Positions 42,095 to 50,016 of a stretch of 50,094 bases of DNA are shown here, piece by piece; the stretch's first letter is position 1, and every line of letters starts with the position of its first letter. Made by a program: the position numbers and the translations under genes. A model generated the notes under the pieces. The model was given only the letters and a program-made list of their open reading frames with translations. It did no database searches and was not told where the DNA came from. This DNA comes from Thermoplasmatota archaeon (GTDB lineage: Archaea; Thermoplasmatota; Penumbrarchaeia; Penumbrarchaeales; Penumbrarchaeaceae), in NCBI GenBank assembly GCA_016928095.1, contig JAFGLL010000116.1:1-50094 (forward strand), read 5' to 3'.

Positions 42095-44695
42095 TCAAGG
42101 TGTGATGTCTCCCGACCTTCCGCAGTGAGGGCATTTGACCGTGAACGTCTGATGTTTCCTCACGACATCGAGCTTTATCTTCTCCTTGAACACTTCCGAA
42201 CAGAATGGGCACTCTATAACGACCTTGAGGGACCTCTCCTCCTCCTTCGCGGAGGCATCTTTGTCGTCCACCCTTCCTGCTTCTTTCGACCCCTTCCTTT
42301 CATGGATCATCTCCACGCTCTCGCTTTCCTCCTCATTCCAAACAGGGACAAGGTCATGTACCTTGGGGCCATGTTTCCTTTGATCGGCCACATGTCCCCG
42401 GATCTCCCGATCATCCACCTCCCTGGATGATCTGAAACCTTCCGGGTCTATACCGAGGCTCCTGAGCCTCCTCTCGAGGCGTTTCCTTGCACTGGACCTG
42501 AAAAGTGTGGCGATCAGGACAAGCGTGAGAACGATCAGCACCAGCGGGATGGATATCAGAAGGAACGGCCACAGGTCGGCATTGTCGTATATGAACGCAT
42601 CATCTTCGTTGATATCTATGGTGACCGAGGCCGTATCCGAGAGACCACCGCTGTCCTTGACAGTGAGCAGGATCTCAAGGTCATCTCCAGCCTCTTCTGC
42701 CCTCCAGGTGACGGTCGCCCCTCTGTATGTGTTGCCATCCGGCATGGTCCAGAAATAGGTCATGGGATCATTTTCAGGATCACTGGAACCGGTCCCGTCG
42801 AACCTTATATCCTCACCAACGGACCTTGTATAGTATCCGCCCTCTATCCTGATGTCCGCCGTGGGGGGCATATTGTCCTCAATTGATGTCGGTTTGAACA
42901 TCACCGTTCTCACATCTTGGTCCTCGTTCCCGATAATATCCACTGCTGTCACGGCCGTCCAGTAGTTCAGAAGAGGATCAAGGTCCGCGATCACTATGGA
43001 CTCCTCGCCCGGATCGACCACCTCCAGATATGGTGACAGACCCGATAAATCCTGGAAATCGAAGAGCTCAAGATAGATGTTGTACTGCTTGAGGTCACGT
43101 GCGTTCGAAGGGGTCCAGCTCAGTGAAACAGCACCTTCGTCCACCACCTCGATCCAAATGGTTTCCACGGGAGCGGGAGGCTCGGTATCGAACGGGTCGT
43201 ATCCTTCTCCCACGACCATCATATCGTCAAGGAACCAACCCTCACCATGACCCTGGTCATTTGCAACAACGGAAAGCCTTATCCTGGTACTCCCGCCAGT
43301 GAAGGGTAATAGCTCGAACCCGTCCACCCCCCATTCGTCCGTGCCGACTATGGCCTCCGAACCGCTCATGGGGCCGGAGATGTTCTCGTTAAGTTTGCCG
43401 TATGTGAAACCCAGAGGCTCAAGAACTACCCAATCCCCCTCTTCCGTCATTGCCTCAACAACACCACCGCAAGTACCCTTCGGTCCGAGAAAACTGTACC
43501 TGTGATAGAGGTACAGGAAAGAATCCGTATAATAGGTAAGGTCGATCCACCCTGTCTCGATGTAGGCCCAGGTCGGGCCATTGAAACCTGCGGAGCCATC
43601 CCTATCACCGGTTTCCGACCCGTACCAGAGCACTTCACCTCCGGACATAGAGAAGCCCGTGAGAGGAGGGGTGATCGTATTCCATACCGCATCGGCGATG
43701 CCGTTCTGAACGTTGAGATGAGAGGTCCCTATGGAAGAATCATCGTAATATATGGGGGAGAAGGACCTCATGTTGAAGGACCTCCCCTCCTGATAATTCC
43801 CTTCAACCGTCAGGTTGATCCATCCACGGAAAGACCCGGATGACGAGGGATACCATTCCACGAACCTCCTTTGGATAGATCCGCCAGTTACCTCGGACCT
43901 ATAATAGAACTCGAAATCCTGACCTGAAGACTCTACGTATACCGTCACATAGGTGTCCTCAGGTACTGTCAGGCCTTCATCAATGACCTGGAAGGTGATC
44001 AATACCGCTTCGCCTCTCGCCACGACCGGGGGCATGTATGCATCAGCGCCCAGGGATATGGAGACCTGTGGTTTCTCCTCCGCCGAGATCCTGATACTGT
44101 CCACCATAAAACCATTATCACAGTGGCCGTCGGGATGATCAACGAGAAGGAACCTGAGAACAAGGGTGTCCCCGAGCTCGTTGCCCAGCACCAGGATGTC
44201 CTCCTTCCAGGTACCTGTCCGTGACCCGTTATATTCCACCACCTCTATCCAATCACCGGCATCTATGCTGATCTGCAGATAGCATAGATCACTGCCCAGT
44301 ATATCTCCGCTCTCTTCCTCCTCATCCTCCATCAGGGTCAGGTCCATCCAGTACAGGAATGATATCTCGAGACCGTTGAAGGAGGAGGTGTCAAGCTCCG
44401 GAGAGCGAAGGTAGGCACTTGTCCCGTTCAGATATGTACCGTTCAGAGGACAACCCCAGACCTTAGACCCATCACCCGCCCGGTCCGGACCGGGGTTCTC
44501 CGGTGACCCGGGTCCCGGTGAACCCCACTCCCACTGGTCCCCCGCACCTCCGTGGATGAACCCTCCGTCGTCCTCCTCGAGATCGAAGACCAGTACTGTC
44601 GAGAGCTGGGCTTGTGCCCGGTCCCATCCGATGGGAAAGGAGATAAGCACCAGGATAGCAGCTGTGATCAGCAAGGTCCTTCTCACGGTCTTCAA
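42095..44695 (-). CDS. Surface protein with FN3/PKD domains and cytoplasmic zinc ribbon
   Basis: Predicted 866-aa surface protein: signal peptide (about 1-28, RTLLITAAILVLISFPIG); two jelly-roll-like regions (about 30-200 and 330-500) that describe sheet-rich MAM/lectin-like folds (SFLYWMDLTLMEDEEEESGD, RIRLSVVANDQGHGEGWFLD); an FN3 domain (about 515-610); a PKD domain (about 615-700, TYFWTMPDGNTYRG); a membrane helix (about 711-732); and a cytoplasmic tail of about 134 residues ending in a zinc ribbon (CPFCSEVF, then CPHCGRSG). The start is uncertain: TTG 44695 follows a GGTGAT site and the TATA box; an in-frame TTG at 44725 would add 10 residues. A second surface protein here with a zinc ribbon inside the cell. 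Confidence 0.8.
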   Translation of the reverse strand: MKTVRRTLLITAAILVLISFPIGWDRAQAQLSTVLVFDLEEDDGGFIHGGAGDQWEWGSPGPGSPENPGPDRAGDGSKVWGCPLNGTYLNGTSAYLRSPELDTSSFNGLEISFLYWMDLTLMEDEEEESGDILGSDLCYLQISIDAGDWIEVVEYNGSRTGTWKEDILVLGNELGDTLVLRFLLVDHPDGHCDNGFMVDSIRISAEEKPQVSISLGADAYMPPVVARGEAVLITFQVIDEGLTVPEDTYVTVYVESSGQDFEFYYRSEVTGGSIQRRFVEWYPSSSGSFRGWINLTVEGNYQEGRSFNMRSFSPIYYDDSSIGTSHLNVQNGIADAVWNTITPPLTGFSMSGGEVLWYGSETGDRDGSAGFNGPTWAYIETGWIDLTYYTDSFLYLYHRYSFLGPKGTCGGVVEAMTEEGDWVVLEPLGFTYGKLNENISGPMSGSEAIVGTDEWGVDGFELLPFTGGSTRIRLSVVANDQGHGEGWFLDDMMVVGEGYDPFDTEPPAPVETIWIEVVDEGAVSLSWTPSNARDLKQYNIYLELFDFQDLSGLSPYLEVVDPGEESIVIADLDPLLNYWTAVTAVDIIGNEDQDVRTVMFKPTSIEDNMPPTADIRIEGGYYTRSVGEDIRFDGTGSSDPENDPMTYFWTMPDGNTYRGATVTWRAEEAGDDLEILLTVKDSGGLSDTASVTIDINEDDAFIYDNADLWPFLLISIPLVLIVLTLVLIATLFRSSARKRLERRLRSLGIDPEGFRSSREVDDREIRGHVADQRKHGPKVHDLVPVWNEEESESVEMIHERKGSKEAGRVDDKDASAKEEERSLKVVIECPFCSEVFKEKIKLDVVRKHQTFTVKCPHCGRSGDITP

Positions 44696-44740
44696 CGGAT
44701 CACCAGAGGTCCTTTCAGGTACCAAATAATCGAATGTTGT

Positions 44741-44750
44741 TATTTAAAGG
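44741..44750 (-). promoter_or_regulatory. TATA box of the FN3/PKD zinc-ribbon gene
   Basis: The minus strand reads CCTTTAAATA, with transcript start expected near 44718-44721, downstream of the TTG at 44725 and upstream of the TTG at 44695. Confidence 0.5.
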
Positions 44751-44810
44751 ATTTTGACGTTATACTGAAAAAGGGGGGACACAAGGAACACGGGCGCATC
44801 CAAGATCCCT

Positions 44811-45584
44811 CTATTTCAGAAGTTCCTCATTCAGTGCAAGTTCAAGGGCTGCCAGACCAGTGGTCGCCCTCGACAGTATGAGAACGTCCGGATCGACCAT
44901 GGACATTGCGCCCCTATCGGGGTTTATCTCCACGATACGGCCCCCCTGACCCTTTGCGATATCCGGGATGAGGGAGACAGGTTGGACCGAACCTGATGTA
45001 CCTACCACTATGAGGTCCACTCCGTCGTATGCCTTCTGAAAAGCTTTCCGGACCTCCCTTTCGGGAAGGGATTCCCCGAAAAAAACTATGTCCGGACGCT
45101 TGATGGCCCCGCATTCACATTCGGTCCTGAACCCTGGCCAGGATCGTCTGTCCAGGACCTCCTTCCTGCCGCAAGCGGGGCAATAGATCCTCCTTGCATT
45201 ACCGTGTACCTCGAGAAGCTCACGGGTCCCGGCAATACCATGCAGACCGTCGACGTTCTGGGTCACCACCGGCCGCACCCATCCATTGGCCTCCATCCTG
45301 GAAATGGCCATGTGGGCCTCGTTCGGTTCGGCGTTCATCGAGCCTTCTATGATCTCCCTTAGCATGTCCCAGGTCCTGTACGGGTCCTCCTTGAAGGTGT
45401 CAATATGTCCGTGGTAATAGGGATCGTACTTCTCCCACAACCCTCCCGGACCCCTGAAGGGAGGTATATTTGATTCCACGGATATTCCGGCACCTGTCAC
45501 GACCATGGCGGGCAACCTTGCCGCTAACATGCGGGCTGCCGTCCTGGCCTGTGACATGATCTCTTCGGGTATCGACACCGGCAT
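44811..45584 (-). CDS. Sir2-family NAD-dependent protein deacylase
   Basis: Predicted sirtuin (257 aa), which removes acyl groups from lysines using NAD+. Signature motifs: VTGAGISVESNIPPFRG for NAD binding, TQNVDGLHG, the catalytic His in LLEVHGN, and a zinc site with CPACG and CECG, followed by RPDIVFFGESLP and VVGTSGSVQPV. All key residues are present. The ATG at 45584 is used; a GTG two codons upstream is possible. In archaea the classic target is the chromatin protein Alba, but no such gene is here. A T5 run at 44768-44772 past the stop may terminate it. It is divergent from the small helical gene. Confidence 0.95.
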   Translation of the reverse strand: MPVSIPEEIMSQARTAARMLAARLPAMVVTGAGISVESNIPPFRGPGGLWEKYDPYYHGHIDTFKEDPYRTWDMLREIIEGSMNAEPNEAHMAISRMEANGWVRPVVTQNVDGLHGIAGTRELLEVHGNARRIYCPACGRKEVLDRRSWPGFRTECECGAIKRPDIVFFGESLPEREVRKAFQKAYDGVDLIVVGTSGSVQPVSLIPDIAKGQGGRIVEINPDRGAMSMVDPDVLILSRATTGLAALELALNEELLK

Positions 45585-45733
45585 CAGCACTCATAGGGTT
45601 CATCAGGGCTCAGCCCGCGATATATCATCATCTGCCGCCGGGGAAACCTCTCTGGCAGCATATATCTGTTGTGCTGCGATATTTCACTTTCAAAAGAGCG
45701 GAAGTACTCACCCCTCTTCGATCCCATCTACCA

Positions 45734-45744
45734 ATTATTAATAT
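45734..45744 (+). promoter_or_regulatory. TATA box of the glycosylase operon
   Basis: ATTATTAATAT, centred about 28 bp before the GTG at 45768. The 183-bp gap also holds GATATATC at 45619-45626, a candidate TATA box for the divergent Sir2 gene. Confidence 0.5.
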
Positions 45745-45767
45745 CCTGGACCCGATAGAGGTCAGAG

Positions 45768-46154
45768 GTGCGTATGATGAACCGCGAGGAATATATCTAT
45801 TACACCTTCATGAAGAAGGTGACAGAGGACGATTTCATCTCCCTTGACGAAAGTGGTCTGATATTGATCCTCGAGGACAAGCTCGGACTATCGGACGACC
45901 GTATGGACGAGATCATGGGTTGGATAGAGGAGGGTGGTTCTCCGCTCGATGATGAAGGAACAAGGACCTTGGCAAATGATACCTCCAACCACCTACAGGA
46001 ACTCTCCATTTACGAGTCCATACTGAGGGAAGCCCTGAAGGATGAGGCCGTTCATAGGGATGAAAAGGACCTGATCATCGCTCTGACCTCCATCATGAAC
46101 ATCTCCGAGGAAGAAAGGTCCAAAATATATGACAGCATATTGTCCGGGTCATGA
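45768..46154 (+). CDS. Small acidic helical protein, coupled to DNA glycosylase
   Basis: An unrecognised 128-aa protein, acidic and nearly all helix. Two similar halves can be seen: TEDDFISLDESGLILILEDK plus LGLSDDRMDEIMGWI, and LKDEAVHRDEKDLIIALTSI plus MNISEEERSKIYDSI. This DE-rich helix pair recalls TerB-like or EF-hand-like helical repeats, but I would not assign a family. The start is GTG 45768 (leaderless) or ATG 45774/45777 after a GAGGTG site. Its stop overlaps the ATG of the glycosylase gene (ATGA), so translation is coupled, and it may help that enzyme or share its damage response; that is inference. Confidence 0.7.
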   Translation: MRMMNREEYIYYTFMKKVTEDDFISLDESGLILILEDKLGLSDDRMDEIMGWIEEGGSPLDDEGTRTLANDTSNHLQELSIYESILREALKDEAVHRDEKDLIIALTSIMNISEEERSKIYDSILSGS

Positions 46155-46807
46155 GATACGACCCCGACGTGGTCCGATCGTTGAGGGAGACCTATTCGAT
46201 CATCGAAGATGATGTCATCCTGAGGTCATCCGAATTCCGTGAGATATGGGATTCGGATGATGAGAAAAGAGCATTGAACGAGCTCCTTTTCTGCATCCTG
46301 ACACCACAATCCAGGGCGCAGGTCTGCTGGGGGGCCATAGAGGAGATGGCATGTACTGATGTCCTTTTCAAGGGCAACTATGAAGAGGTCCTGGAAGCCG
46401 TCCGCTTTGTAAGGTTCAAGTACAAGAAGGCCCGGTATCTCATCGAGGCCAGGGGGAGGTTCATGGAAGGGGGGAATATCCATCTCCTGGAGTTCATAAG
46501 GGAGACAGGTGACCCGCTGAAGGTCAGGGATCGGCTCGTGAAGGACATCAAGGGTCTCGGATACAAGGAAGCAAGCCATTTCCTGAGGAATATCGGGCTG
46601 GGTGAAAGGATGACCATCCTTGACAGACATATACTGCGTATCCTCTCAAGGGCCGAGGTGATAGAGAGGGTCCCCACCTCTATGACCAACAGAAGGTACC
46701 TTGAGATAGAGCAGGAAATGATACGTTTCGCGGAAACCGTAGAGATACCCGTATCACATCTTGACCTGGTGATGTGGTATAAAGCGACGGGAACGATATT
46801 CAAATGA
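46151..46807 (+). CDS. Archaeal Ogg2-type N-glycosylase/DNA lyase
   Basis: Predicted 8-oxoguanine DNA glycosylase with AP-lyase activity (218 aa), helix-hairpin-helix superfamily. The hallmark HhH segment KGLGYKEASHFLRNIG carries the catalytic Lys (K139); ILDRHILRIL has the catalytic Asp (D158). The N-terminal ELLFCILTPQSRAQVCW is also typical of the archaeal Ogg2 group. The length is normal for the family. The enzyme repairs oxidised guanine, in keeping with the oxidative-stress genes 2 kb away. Its start overlaps the stop of the preceding small gene, and a GAF-domain gene follows after 9 bp, so all three form one operon. Confidence 0.9.
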   Translation: MRYDPDVVRSLRETYSIIEDDVILRSSEFREIWDSDDEKRALNELLFCILTPQSRAQVCWGAIEEMACTDVLFKGNYEEVLEAVRFVRFKYKKARYLIEARGRFMEGGNIHLLEFIRETGDPLKVRDRLVKDIKGLGYKEASHFLRNIGLGERMTILDRHILRILSRAEVIERVPTSMTNRRYLEIEQEMIRFAETVEIPVSHLDLVMWYKATGTIFK

Positions 46808-46816
46808 GGTGGTATC

Positions 46817-47275
46817 ATGGCGTTCGATGAAAAAAAGGTGAAAGAGCTGATGGATGAAGCGGAAACCGCCCTAAGGGGATCGGATCCACTGGAGGCGGTC
46901 TGCAGGCTTCTCAGGGACCGCGTCGAGCATTACGACTGGGTCGGATTCTATCTTCTGGATCCCGAAAGGGAGAGGGAGCTGGTGATCGGTCCTTTCGCCG
47001 GAGAGCCCACGGAACATACCAACATCGGGTTCGGTCAGGGGATATGCGGTCAGGCCGCTGAAACCGGAAAGCTTTTCCTGGTCCAGGATGTCACCAGGGA
47101 GGAAAATTACCTGTCATGCAGCCCGGAAGTGAGATCTGAGATCGTGCTTCCCATTTTCAGGGATGGGGGTCTGGTCGGGGAGCTGGATATAGACAGCCAC
47201 CGATCAGAACCCTTCACCATGCTCGATACGGTCCTCCTTGAGGGTATATGCCGGATGGTGTCCCCCTACCTCTGA
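46817..47275 (+). CDS. GAF-domain protein, free methionine-R-sulfoxide reductase-like
   Basis: A one-domain GAF protein (152 aa) of the fRMsr type, which reduces free methionine-R-sulfoxide. Pattern: HYDWVGFYLLDPERERELVI, GPFAGEP, GQGICGQA, YLSCSPEVRSEIVLPI, GGLVGELDIDS. In E. coli fRMsr the cysteines are C84, C94 and C118 (catalytic). Here C77 matches C94 and C101 matches C118; the position of C84 (in GEPTEH) has no Cys. Two cysteines can still form the recycling disulfide, so activity is plausible, but a plain ligand-binding GAF protein remains possible. A strong GAGGTGG site lies before the ATG. It is in an operon with the oxidative-repair glycosylase, and its end overlaps convergent sfsA by 10 bp. 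Confidence 0.82.
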   Translation: MAFDEKKVKELMDEAETALRGSDPLEAVCRLLRDRVEHYDWVGFYLLDPERERELVIGPFAGEPTEHTNIGFGQGICGQAAETGKLFLVQDVTREENYLSCSPEVRSEIVLPIFRDGGLVGELDIDSHRSEPFTMLDTVLLEGICRMVSPYL

Positions 47276-48000
47276 TCCGGCGGATCCATGCATAACGGGA
47301 TTGGGCCGATATAGCGTATCTCGTCCCCTTCAATCCTGTAACATATAGGGTGGGCTTCAACCCCTGCTCCAAGAGCTTCCATAAAAGTGGCAGAGAACAA
47401 TGGGTCCATTCGAAAATTGGGCGAGAAGCATTCGGGATGCGGTCCCACAACAAGGATAAGGATGCCGGCCCGGTGGCCGTGTTCAACAATGTCCATCAAC
47501 TCCTCCAGATGCCTGCTTCCCCTTTCCGTCGGGGCATCCGGGAACAATGCGACCTTGTCAATGGTTAGGGAGCATCCCTTGACCTCTATGTAAAGCTCCC
47601 GTCCCCTGTCATCGATCATCCTGTAATCAAGCCTGCTCCTTCCCACCCTCACCTCGGGTTTGAGCTCCATGGCCTTCCCGAACGGGCTCAGACCGGGATC
47701 CTGGAGCAGTGCCTGGGAAATGTGTCTGTGGAGCGATGAGTTCACAAGGACCCATTGACCATCTACCCTTCCCGCGATGAGGTCCCAACCGGTCTTTCTC
47801 TGTTCCCCGACAGCCTTCTTGACCAGAAGTCTGGTTCCGGGAACAAGGACCTCCTTCAACCTTCCCGGATCGTGGACATGGACATCCTGAGGCCCCTTAT
47901 CCTCCATTCCATCGATCACCGCCCGGGCCAGGAAACGGTTGGGCCTTGAAACGAAGGTTGCCTGGCAGTCCCAGTTGAGCTTTACCGATCCACGCCTCAT
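47266..48000 (-). CDS. sfsA: SfsA family protein
   Basis: SfsA homologue (244 aa). Family features: an N-terminal OB-like domain with SRPNRFLARAVIDG and DVHVHDPGRLKEVLVPG, then RKTGWDLIAGRVDGQWVLVN, and a C-terminal domain resembling PD-(D/E)XK nucleases with RLDYRMIDDRGRELYIEVKG, where D...E-V-K fits the nuclease-like core. E. coli SfsA was linked to maltose gene expression and binds DNA; the archaeal role is unknown. The gene is divergent from the flavin reductase/rubredoxin gene across only 66 bp with one shared AT palindrome, and the ATG is probably leaderless. Confidence 0.92.
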   Translation of the reverse strand: MRRGSVKLNWDCQATFVSRPNRFLARAVIDGMEDKGPQDVHVHDPGRLKEVLVPGTRLLVKKAVGEQRKTGWDLIAGRVDGQWVLVNSSLHRHISQALLQDPGLSPFGKAMELKPEVRVGRSRLDYRMIDDRGRELYIEVKGCSLTIDKVALFPDAPTERGSRHLEELMDIVEHGHRAGILILVVGPHPECFSPNFRMDPLFSATFMEALGAGVEAHPICYRIEGDEIRYIGPIPLCMDPPDQR

Positions 48001-48023
48001 GGAATATCAATGTTCTCAAAATG

Positions 48024-48037
48024 AATATATATATATT
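48024..48037. promoter_or_regulatory. Perfectly palindromic TATA element, shared divergent promoter
   Basis: AATATATATATATT is its own reverse complement. It is centred 30 bp before the sfsA ATG (48000, minus) and 36 bp before the GTG at 48067 (plus), so it could serve as TATA box for both genes in the 66-bp gap. Confidence 0.55.
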
Positions 48038-48066
48038 GCCTGTCTAATGGACTTTCAGGTGGTGTC

Positions 48067-48765
48067 GTGTCAGGGGAAACCCTCTTCAAGGTGACCTATG
48101 GAATGTATATCGTTGGCTCGAGGTCGGGGGACAGGCTGAACGGACTTATCATCAACACGGCAAACCAGGTCACCTCCTCACCCCCCCGGGTATCCGTGAC
48201 CATATCAAGGAATAATCTCACACACGATTACATCATGGAAAGCAAGGTCTTCTCCATATCCGTTCTGAGGAAGGATACCCCGTTGAAGTTCATTGGAACA
48301 TGGGGTTTCAGGTCCGGCAGGGACATCGACAAGTTCCAGGGTACCAATTACAGGATTGGCGGGACAGGAGCCCCAATAGTACTCGACAATGCCATCGGAT
48401 ACATGGACCTGAAGCTCGTCAACCACATGGAGGTGGAGACCCACACCATCTTCATCGGCGAGATCGTGGGGTCCGAGATGATCAGCGACGGTGAGCCGTT
48501 GACATACACCTATTACAGGGATATCAAGGGAGGACACTCCTCTAAGCTCGCCCCCACTTACGATGGCTGGGCTGATAAGCCCAAGGGACCTGCGAGCAAG
48601 GACCTTTCGAAATATATCTGTCAGAGGTGCGGATATGTTTACGACCCAATTGCAGGCGATCCGGGGTCCGATATCGGACCGAATACCCCCTTTTCCGAAT
48701 TGCCCGCCACATGGGTATGCCCTCTCTGCCGGGCGGGGAAGGACGAATTCCGCTTGGCTAACTGA
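48067..48765 (+). CDS. Flavin reductase-rubredoxin fusion (high-molecular-weight rubredoxin, Hrb-like)
   Basis: A two-domain redox protein (232 aa). Residues about 1-165 are an FMN-binding split-barrel flavin reductase domain (LFKVTYGMYIVGSRSGDRLN, TANQVTSSPPRVSVTISRNN); residues about 180-230 are a rubredoxin with iron-binding pairs CQRCGYVYDP and WVCPLCRAGKDEF. This is the arrangement of Hrb in acetogens, which moves electrons from NAD(P)H to the flavodiiron protein FprA for O2 or NO reduction. No FprA gene is in the window. The start is GTG with a GGTGG site. It is the first gene of an oxygen-defence cluster with ferritin and rubrerythrin-like genes. Confidence 0.93.
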   Translation: MSGETLFKVTYGMYIVGSRSGDRLNGLIINTANQVTSSPPRVSVTISRNNLTHDYIMESKVFSISVLRKDTPLKFIGTWGFRSGRDIDKFQGTNYRIGGTGAPIVLDNAIGYMDLKLVNHMEVETHTIFIGEIVGSEMISDGEPLTYTYYRDIKGGHSSKLAPTYDGWADKPKGPASKDLSKYICQRCGYVYDPIAGDPGSDIGPNTPFSELPATWVCPLCRAGKDEFRLAN

Positions 48766-48806
48766 TCATGGGTTAATTAGAAATATCCGTGAAACCAACC
48801 GGGGGC

Positions 48807-48812
48807 GGAGGT
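48807..48812 (+). promoter_or_regulatory. Ribosome-binding site that fixes the ferritin start
   Basis: GGAGGT, 7 nt before the ATG at 48820 and only 1 nt before an upstream in-frame ATG at 48814, so the shorter form is favoured. Confidence 0.65.
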
Positions 48813-48819
48813 AATGATA

Positions 48820-49332
48820 ATGATAAGCGATAAGATGTTGAGCGCCCTGAACGAACAGGTCAGGGAGGAACTGTACTCGGCATACCTCTATCAGTCAATG
48901 TCCGCATTCTGCGACTTCAAGGGACTGAAAGGTATCGCCCACTGGATGGACATGCAGACAAAAGAGGAGATGATCCACGCCCGCAAGTTCTATGACTACA
49001 TCCTTGAAACGAGCGGCATGGCGAAGCTTGATACGATCAAGGCGCCACCCCACAAGTTCGGAACACCTCTTGAGATATTCCAGGAAGCCCTCAAGCACGA
49101 GGAATACATCACCAAAAGGATCTACGACCTCGTTGACCTTGCCACGGAACTGAAGGACCATGCGACCTTCAACATGCTCCAGTGGTTCGTCAACGAGCAG
49201 GTGGAGGAAGAGGCGACCGCCAGCGAGATGATAGACAAACTGAACCTGATCGGTGACCACCCGGGTGCGATGTTCCAGTTCGACAAGGAACTGATGACAA
49301 GACCAGCCCCAGTACCCCCGGTGGCCCAATGA
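48820..49332 (+). CDS. Non-heme ferritin
   Basis: Iron-storage ferritin (170 aa), a 24-mer cage protein that oxidises Fe2+ and stores Fe3+. With the start at 48820, ferroxidase residues fall at the same numbers as in E. coli FtnA: E17, E50, H53, E94, Q127 and E130, in REELYSAYLYQ, EEMIH, KHEEYITKRI and NEQVEEE. The upstream ATG (48814) is too close to the ribosome-binding site. An AT-rich element at about 48770-48785 may be a promoter, so the gene could be expressed apart from the rubredoxin fusion. It stores iron while limiting Fenton chemistry. Confidence 0.95.
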   Translation: MISDKMLSALNEQVREELYSAYLYQSMSAFCDFKGLKGIAHWMDMQTKEEMIHARKFYDYILETSGMAKLDTIKAPPHKFGTPLEIFQEALKHEEYITKRIYDLVDLATELKDHATFNMLQWFVNEQVEEEATASEMIDKLNLIGDHPGAMFQFDKELMTRPAPVPPVAQ

Positions 49333-49354
49333 TAAGGACCATGGAAGTGAGATA

Positions 49355-49846
49355 ATGGACCTGGATAACTACAGTCTCGAGGAACTCCTTCTGGCAGCCA
49401 TCAAGAGCGAGGTGGAGAGCAAAGATGTCTACACTCGACTTGCTGGGAAGGTTGATAACGCATATCTATCGGATAAGCTAATTTTTATGGCCGGGGAGGA
49501 GCAGAAGCACAGGGATTTCCTGGAATCCGTCTACAGGATGAAATTCAGGAAAGATGCCACACTTCCGGTAAGATCCCCCGTCCCCCTTCCGGAGGTCAAT
49601 GTGAAGCCGGGTATGGTGATGGCATCCGAGGTTATACTGCAGGCAATGGCCGCGGAGAAGGCCGCTTCCGAGTTCTACGGTTACATGGCCGGAAAACACG
49701 AGTTCGATGACGAAACCAAGAAGACCCTCAACTACCTCTCATCCATGGAGATGGGACATTACAGGCTGCTGGAGCTTGAAAAGGAGCAGCTGAACCAACA
49801 AGAAGAGTACGAGTTCGAATGGGAAATGATGCACGCGGGTCCTTGA
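49355..49846 (+). CDS. Rubrerythrin-like diiron protein without rubredoxin domain
   Basis: A ferritin-like four-helix diiron protein (163 aa). Metal ligands can be placed at E19, E49-x-x-H52 (EEQKH), E101 and E132-x-x-H135 (EMGH), the rubrerythrin/erythrin pattern of two ExxH pairs. The rubredoxin domain of classical rubrerythrin is missing; the fusion protein two genes upstream could supply the electrons. It follows ferritin by 22 bp. A peroxide-reducing role is likely. The last 12 residues (EYEFEWEMMHAGP) look like a small extra tail. Confidence 0.88.
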   Translation: MDLDNYSLEELLLAAIKSEVESKDVYTRLAGKVDNAYLSDKLIFMAGEEQKHRDFLESVYRMKFRKDATLPVRSPVPLPEVNVKPGMVMASEVILQAMAAEKAASEFYGYMAGKHEFDDETKKTLNYLSSMEMGHYRLLELEKEQLNQQEEYEFEWEMMHAGP

Positions 49847-50016
49847 CACCCGAAATTATGGATCCGCATGAGGACCTCATGATCGTGATATCATCTCTCA
49901 ACGACATCAGATCATGATCTCATGGAGAAGTCCAGTTGGAACTCCTCTTCTATCCAAGCTTGCGCGGAACCCAAATGATCATTCTTCATCATCCTGCGAC
50001 CTCTTCCCGGTGTAGA
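49847..50016. other. Intergenic region after the rubrerythrin-like gene
   Basis: No gene is seen. It contains short imperfect palindromes (ATGAGGACCTCAT at about 49868-49880, and repeated ATCATGA/TCATGAT words to about 49925), which might form a weak hairpin, but no clear T-run follows. Confidence 0.4.
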
